From contig JANNGT010000222.1 in the NCBI GenBank assembly GCA_031404015.1, forward strand, positions 1-18,351: a stretch of DNA of 18,351 bases, given 5' to 3'. Positions 15,714-18,351 of the stretch are shown here, piece after piece (position 1 is the stretch's first letter; each line of letters opens with the position of its first letter). Made by a program: the position numbers and the translations under genes. The notes below the pieces were generated by a model. It was given only the letters and a program-made list of their open reading frames with translations, did no database searches and was not told where the DNA came from. This stretch comes from RPQJ01 sp031404015 (GTDB taxonomy: Bacteria > Pseudomonadota > Gammaproteobacteria > Steroidobacterales > Steroidobacteraceae).

Positions 15714-16922
15714 ATGACCCGCGCCGCAGTCATCGTTGCCACCGCCCGCACTCCAATTGGCCGTGCCCATCGCGGGGCCTTCAACGACACGGACGCCACC
15801 ACGCTGGCGGGCCACGTCGTCGCCGAAGCCGTGCGACGCGCGGGAATTGCTCCCGACGAAGTCGACGACGTCGTGTTCGGCTGCGCCGTGCAGCAGGGAA
15901 CCACGGGCCAGAACATTGCGCGCTTCGCTGCGCTGCGCGCCGGGCTGCCGGTCACGGTGCCTGGCATGACGATCGATCGGGCGTGTTCGTCCGGTCTCAT
16001 GGCCGTGGCCGCTGCCGCGCGTTACATCATCGTCGACGGCGCAGCGGTCACGGTGGGCGGCGGGGTGGAGTCGGTTTCGCTCGTCATGAACGAGCGCATC
16101 AACTACGACCGGATCGGCGACGCATGGCAGCGTGAGCACTATCCCGAACTGGCGACATCGATGATCGAGACGGCCGAGATCGTGGCGGAACGTTATGGCA
16201 TCAGTCGCGAGGCGCAGGATGTCTACGCACTCCAATCGCAGCAACGCACGGCCGCCGCACAGGCGGCGGGCCGGTACGACGCGGAAATTGCGCCGATCTC
16301 GACGCGCATGCGGGTGCAGGACAAGGCGACGGGCGCCGTGCACCACCAGGACATCACGTTGCGGCTGGACGAAGGTAATCGATCGCAGACGACCCTGGCC
16401 GATCTGGAAAAACTGCGGCCCGTCCTCAGCGGCGGCCGTTACGTCCCTGTCGGTCGCTGCGTGACCGCGGGCAATGCCTCACAATTGTCGGATGGCGCCG
16501 CAGCGCTCGTGCTCATGGATGCGAAGCTGGCGGAGCGACGCGGTTTGCAGCCGCTCGGAGCCTACCGCGGCCTGGCCGTCGCGGGGTGTCGACCTGAAGA
16601 GATGGGCATTGGCCCCGTCCTTGCCGTGCCGAAGTTGCTCGAGCGCAACGGCCTCTCGATCGACGACATCGACTTGTGGGAACTCAACGAGGCCTTCGCC
16701 AGCCAAGTGCTGTACTGCCGCGATCAGCTCGGAATTCCGAACGAACGGCTCAACGTGTCCGGGGGTTCGATTGCGATTGGGCATCCGTTCGGCATGACCG
16801 GGGCGCGTTGTGTCGGACACCTGTTGCACGAAGGGCGTCGCCGCAGCGCCAAGTACGGCGTGGTCACGATGTGCGTGGCGGGCGGCATGGGTGCCGCGGG
16901 GTTGTTCGAGATCTACAGCTGA
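15714..16922 (+). CDS. Acetyl-CoA C-acyltransferase (canonical FadA-type thiolase)
   Basis: This 402-residue thiolase has every canonical element: the nucleophile C91 (DRACSSGLMA), WELNEAFASQ with N325, GGSIAIGHPFGMTG with H357, and the general base C387 (TMCVAGGMGAAG). Length and motif spacing match FadA and PhaA-like enzymes that cleave 3-ketoacyl-CoA to acetyl-CoA and a shortened acyl-CoA. The N-terminus AAVIVATARTPIGRAHRGAF is typical, so ATG 15714 is the natural start, preceded by a weak AAGAGA. It diverges from the NTF2-like gene over a 152-base gap and leads into the acyl-CoA dehydrogenase genes. Whether it makes or breaks C-C bonds depends on context; degradation is likely here. Confidence 0.92.
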   Translation: MTRAAVIVATARTPIGRAHRGAFNDTDATTLAGHVVAEAVRRAGIAPDEVDDVVFGCAVQQGTTGQNIARFAALRAGLPVTVPGMTIDRACSSGLMAVAAAARYIIVDGAAVTVGGGVESVSLVMNERINYDRIGDAWQREHYPELATSMIETAEIVAERYGISREAQDVYALQSQQRTAAAQAAGRYDAEIAPISTRMRVQDKATGAVHHQDITLRLDEGNRSQTTLADLEKLRPVLSGGRYVPVGRCVTAGNASQLSDGAAALVLMDAKLAERRGLQPLGAYRGLAVAGCRPEEMGIGPVLAVPKLLERNGLSIDDIDLWELNEAFASQVLYCRDQLGIPNERLNVSGGSIAIGHPFGMTGARCVGHLLHEGRRRSAKYGVVTMCVAGGMGAAGLFEIYS

Positions 16923-16933
16923 AGCCTGAGTCT

Positions 16934-16949
16934 AATTGCGCAATTGACC
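16934..16949 (+). promoter_or_regulatory. Perfect palindrome and candidate operator copy 2 before the dehydrogenase gene
   Basis: AATTGCGCAATT (16934-16945) is a perfect 12-bp palindrome in the 86-base gap between the thiolase and dehydrogenase genes. GCAATTGACC (16940-16949) is the exact reverse complement of the element at 15679-15688. It sits 60 bases before the dehydrogenase ATG. The pair suggests one dimeric regulator serving both promoters. Not matched to a known regulator. Confidence 0.4.
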
Positions 16950-17008
16950 GGTCGTGGTGGAACCCATACCCTCGCACGGAAGCTTTTTTCCCCGGCAGGG
17001 CAGTATCA

Positions 17009-18199
17009 ATGCAACTTGAGTTCACGCCCGAAGAACACGCATTCCGCGCCGAAGTGCGCAGCTTCATCGCTGCGCAATACCCGGCCGACGTGCGCGTCAG
17101 GCAGGAGTGCGGGCTGGAATTGACGAAGGATCATTTCCTCAGCTGGCACAGGACCCTTGCACGCAAGGGGTGGTCGGTTCCCGCATGGCCCGTCGAATAC
17201 GGCGGGACGGGGTGGACTGCGACCCAGCGTTACATCTTCGACGACGAGCTCGCGCGCGCCGACACCGTTCCGGTCATCGCGTTCTCGACCAACCTCGTCG
17301 GCCCGGTGCTGTACACCTTCGGCACGCCGGAGCAGAAGGCGCGGTTCCTGCCGCCGATCGTCGCCGGTGACGTGTGGTGGTGCCAGGGCTACTCCGAGCC
17401 GGGCGCAGGCTCGGACCTGGCGTCGTTGCAGACACGTGCGGTGCGTGCAGGCGACCATTACGTGGTCAACGGCCAGAAAACATGGACCACGCTTGCGCAG
17501 CACGCGGACTGGGGCTTCTTCCTCGTCCGCACGGATCCGGCGGCGCGCAAGCAGGCGGGCATCAGTTTCCTGCTGATCGACATGCAGAGTCCCGGCGTCA
17601 CCGTGCGTCCGATCATCACGCTGGACGGAGCGCACGAAGTCAACGAGGTCTGGCTCGAGGACGTGCGGGTGCCGGTCGAGAACCGGGTGCACGAAGAAAA
17701 CAAGGGCTGGACCTGCGCCAAGATGCTGCTCTCGCACGAGCGCAGCGGCATCGCGATGGTCGCGCGGTCCAAGGTCATACTGGCCGAGCTGCGACGCATG
17801 GTGGCGGACATTGGTGAGCGTGGCCGAACGCTGGCAGACGATCCCGTCTTCAAGCGCAAAGTGACAGAAGTCGACGTCGAACTTACTGCACTCGAGTTCA
17901 CGGAGCTGCGCATGCTGGCTGCGGAGAACGCGGGCAAAGCGCCTGGTGTCGAAGCTTCGATGCTCAAGATCCGCGGCACGGAGATACGACAGCGCCTCAA
18001 CGAACTGGCGCTCGAAGCGCTGGGCGAGCATGCGGCACTGCGCGTACCGAAGTCGCAGGCGGCAGGCGAGGGTGCGGTTGCCATGCCGGCCGCGATCGGG
18101 CTTGCTGACACGTATTTCAACATGCGCAAGACGTCGATCTTCGGCGGCTCGAACGAGATCCAGCGCAACATTCTGGCGAAGGCCGTGCTCGGCCTCTGA
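17009..18199 (+). CDS. Acyl-CoA dehydrogenase (FAD-dependent), FadE-like
   Basis: This 396-residue protein oxidises an acyl-CoA to the trans-2-enoyl-CoA with FAD, passing electrons to ETF. The N-terminal helical domain starts MQLEFTPEEHAFRAEVRSF. The middle domain has GYSEPGAGSDLASLQTRA (about 127-144) and GQKTWTT, the flavin/substrate stretch. The C-terminal domain ends KTSIFGGSNEIQRNILAKAVLGL, the usual family end. I could not place a catalytic Glu with certainty; some heteromeric dehydrogenases carry it on only one subunit. The frame is open back to 16676 inside the thiolase gene, but ATG 17009 is where homology begins. A second dehydrogenase starts 11 bases after it, the arrangement of heterotetrameric side-chain dehydrogenases such as the FadE26/FadE27 type. 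Confidence 0.9.
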   Translation: MQLEFTPEEHAFRAEVRSFIAAQYPADVRVRQECGLELTKDHFLSWHRTLARKGWSVPAWPVEYGGTGWTATQRYIFDDELARADTVPVIAFSTNLVGPVLYTFGTPEQKARFLPPIVAGDVWWCQGYSEPGAGSDLASLQTRAVRAGDHYVVNGQKTWTTLAQHADWGFFLVRTDPAARKQAGISFLLIDMQSPGVTVRPIITLDGAHEVNEVWLEDVRVPVENRVHEENKGWTCAKMLLSHERSGIAMVARSKVILAELRRMVADIGERGRTLADDPVFKRKVTEVDVELTALEFTELRMLAAENAGKAPGVEASMLKIRGTEIRQRLNELALEALGEHAALRVPKSQAAGEGAVAMPAAIGLADTYFNMRKTSIFGGSNEIQRNILAKAVLGL

Positions 18200-18210
18200 A
18201 GCGACACCAG

Positions 18211-18351
18211 ATGGACTTCAACTTCACGACCGAACAGGACATGCTCCGCGACAGCGTCGCGCGCTACTTCGGTGACCACTACGACTTCCCGCAGCGCCAG
18301 GCGGTGATCCGTTCCGCAGAGGGCTGGCGTGAATCGTTCTGGCGCGGCCTG
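18211..18351 (+). CDS. Second acyl-CoA dehydrogenase, 5' part only
   Basis: The ATG at 18211 opens a frame that runs to the window end (47 codons). MDFNFTTEQDMLRDSVARYFGDHYDF and the following RQAVIRSAEGW-type stretch form the N-terminal helical domain of an acyl-CoA dehydrogenase, in the form that often accompanies a partner dehydrogenase. The 11-base gap after the previous stop shows they are co-transcribed. It is probably the second subunit of a heteromeric enzyme; the flavin and catalytic parts lie beyond the window. Confidence 0.8.
   Translation, partial: MDFNFTTEQDMLRDSVARYFGDHYDFPQRQAVIRSAEGWRESFWRGL

Noticed and set aside
16978..16994. T-run (GGAAGCTTTTTTCC) as a terminator between thiolase and dehydrogenase genes
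   Set aside because: No stable GC-rich hairpin precedes it, and the genes around it look co-functional.
16676..17008. Extended start of the acyl-CoA dehydrogenase inside the thiolase gene
   Set aside because: The extension reads the thiolase gene out of frame; family similarity begins at MQLEFTPEEH (17009).

Overview
The window is GC-rich DNA, dense with genes and with short leaders, and its coding style is proteobacterial: outer-membrane barrels, Sec signal peptides, a DsbA-like thiol oxidoreductase and a GEMM-I c-di-GMP riboswitch. The best guess is an environmental gammaproteobacterium related to the Xanthomonadales, Nevskiales or Steroidobacter group. That placement rests on gene content and feel, not on a marker gene. 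No tRNA, rRNA, CRISPR array, insertion sequence or phage gene was seen.

Left part (1-6240). An MFS solute carrier of the anion:cation symporter type on the minus strand diverges from a secreted zinc alkylsulfatase that keeps all seven expected metal ligands. Downstream on the plus strand lies a tight group: an outer-membrane barrel protein, a second barrel protein resembling DUF2860, and a membrane-anchored DsbA-like protein. A hairpin terminator at 6215-6236 ends the group. Together they look like an envelope module for sulfate esters or other amphiphiles: cleavage outside the cytoplasm, outer-membrane passage, disulfide formation and uptake.

Middle part (6243-9490). A ZIP-family metal transporter on the minus strand faces away from a small ORF that is a response-regulator receiver domain with its centre deleted. 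After it comes a c-di-GMP-I riboswitch (about 7500-7585) in the leader of a secreted protein with an Ig-like domain, a proline linker and a probable glycoside-hydrolase barrel. Convergent to that gene is the 3' remnant of a dTDP-4-dehydrorhamnose-reductase-like gene, which abuts the stop codon of the next gene exactly. This part carries the clearest marks of deletion and rearrangement.

Right part (9489-18351). This is an acyl-CoA catabolic cluster: an acyl-CoA carboxylase carboxyltransferase subunit (minus), and then on the plus strand an AMP-forming acyl-CoA ligase, an SCP-x-type thiolase, a FadA/FadI-like thiolase with an altered active-site motif, a canonical FadA-type thiolase, an acyl-CoA dehydrogenase and the start of a second acyl-CoA dehydrogenase cut by the window end. 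A SnoaL/NTF2-like protein lies on the minus strand between the second and third thiolases. Ligase, paired dehydrogenases and thiolases fit activation and beta-oxidation of a bulky side chain such as a sterol, bile acid or terpenoid, but the substrate is inferred only. A shared 10-bp element in the leaders of the third thiolase and the dehydrogenase suggests common regulation.
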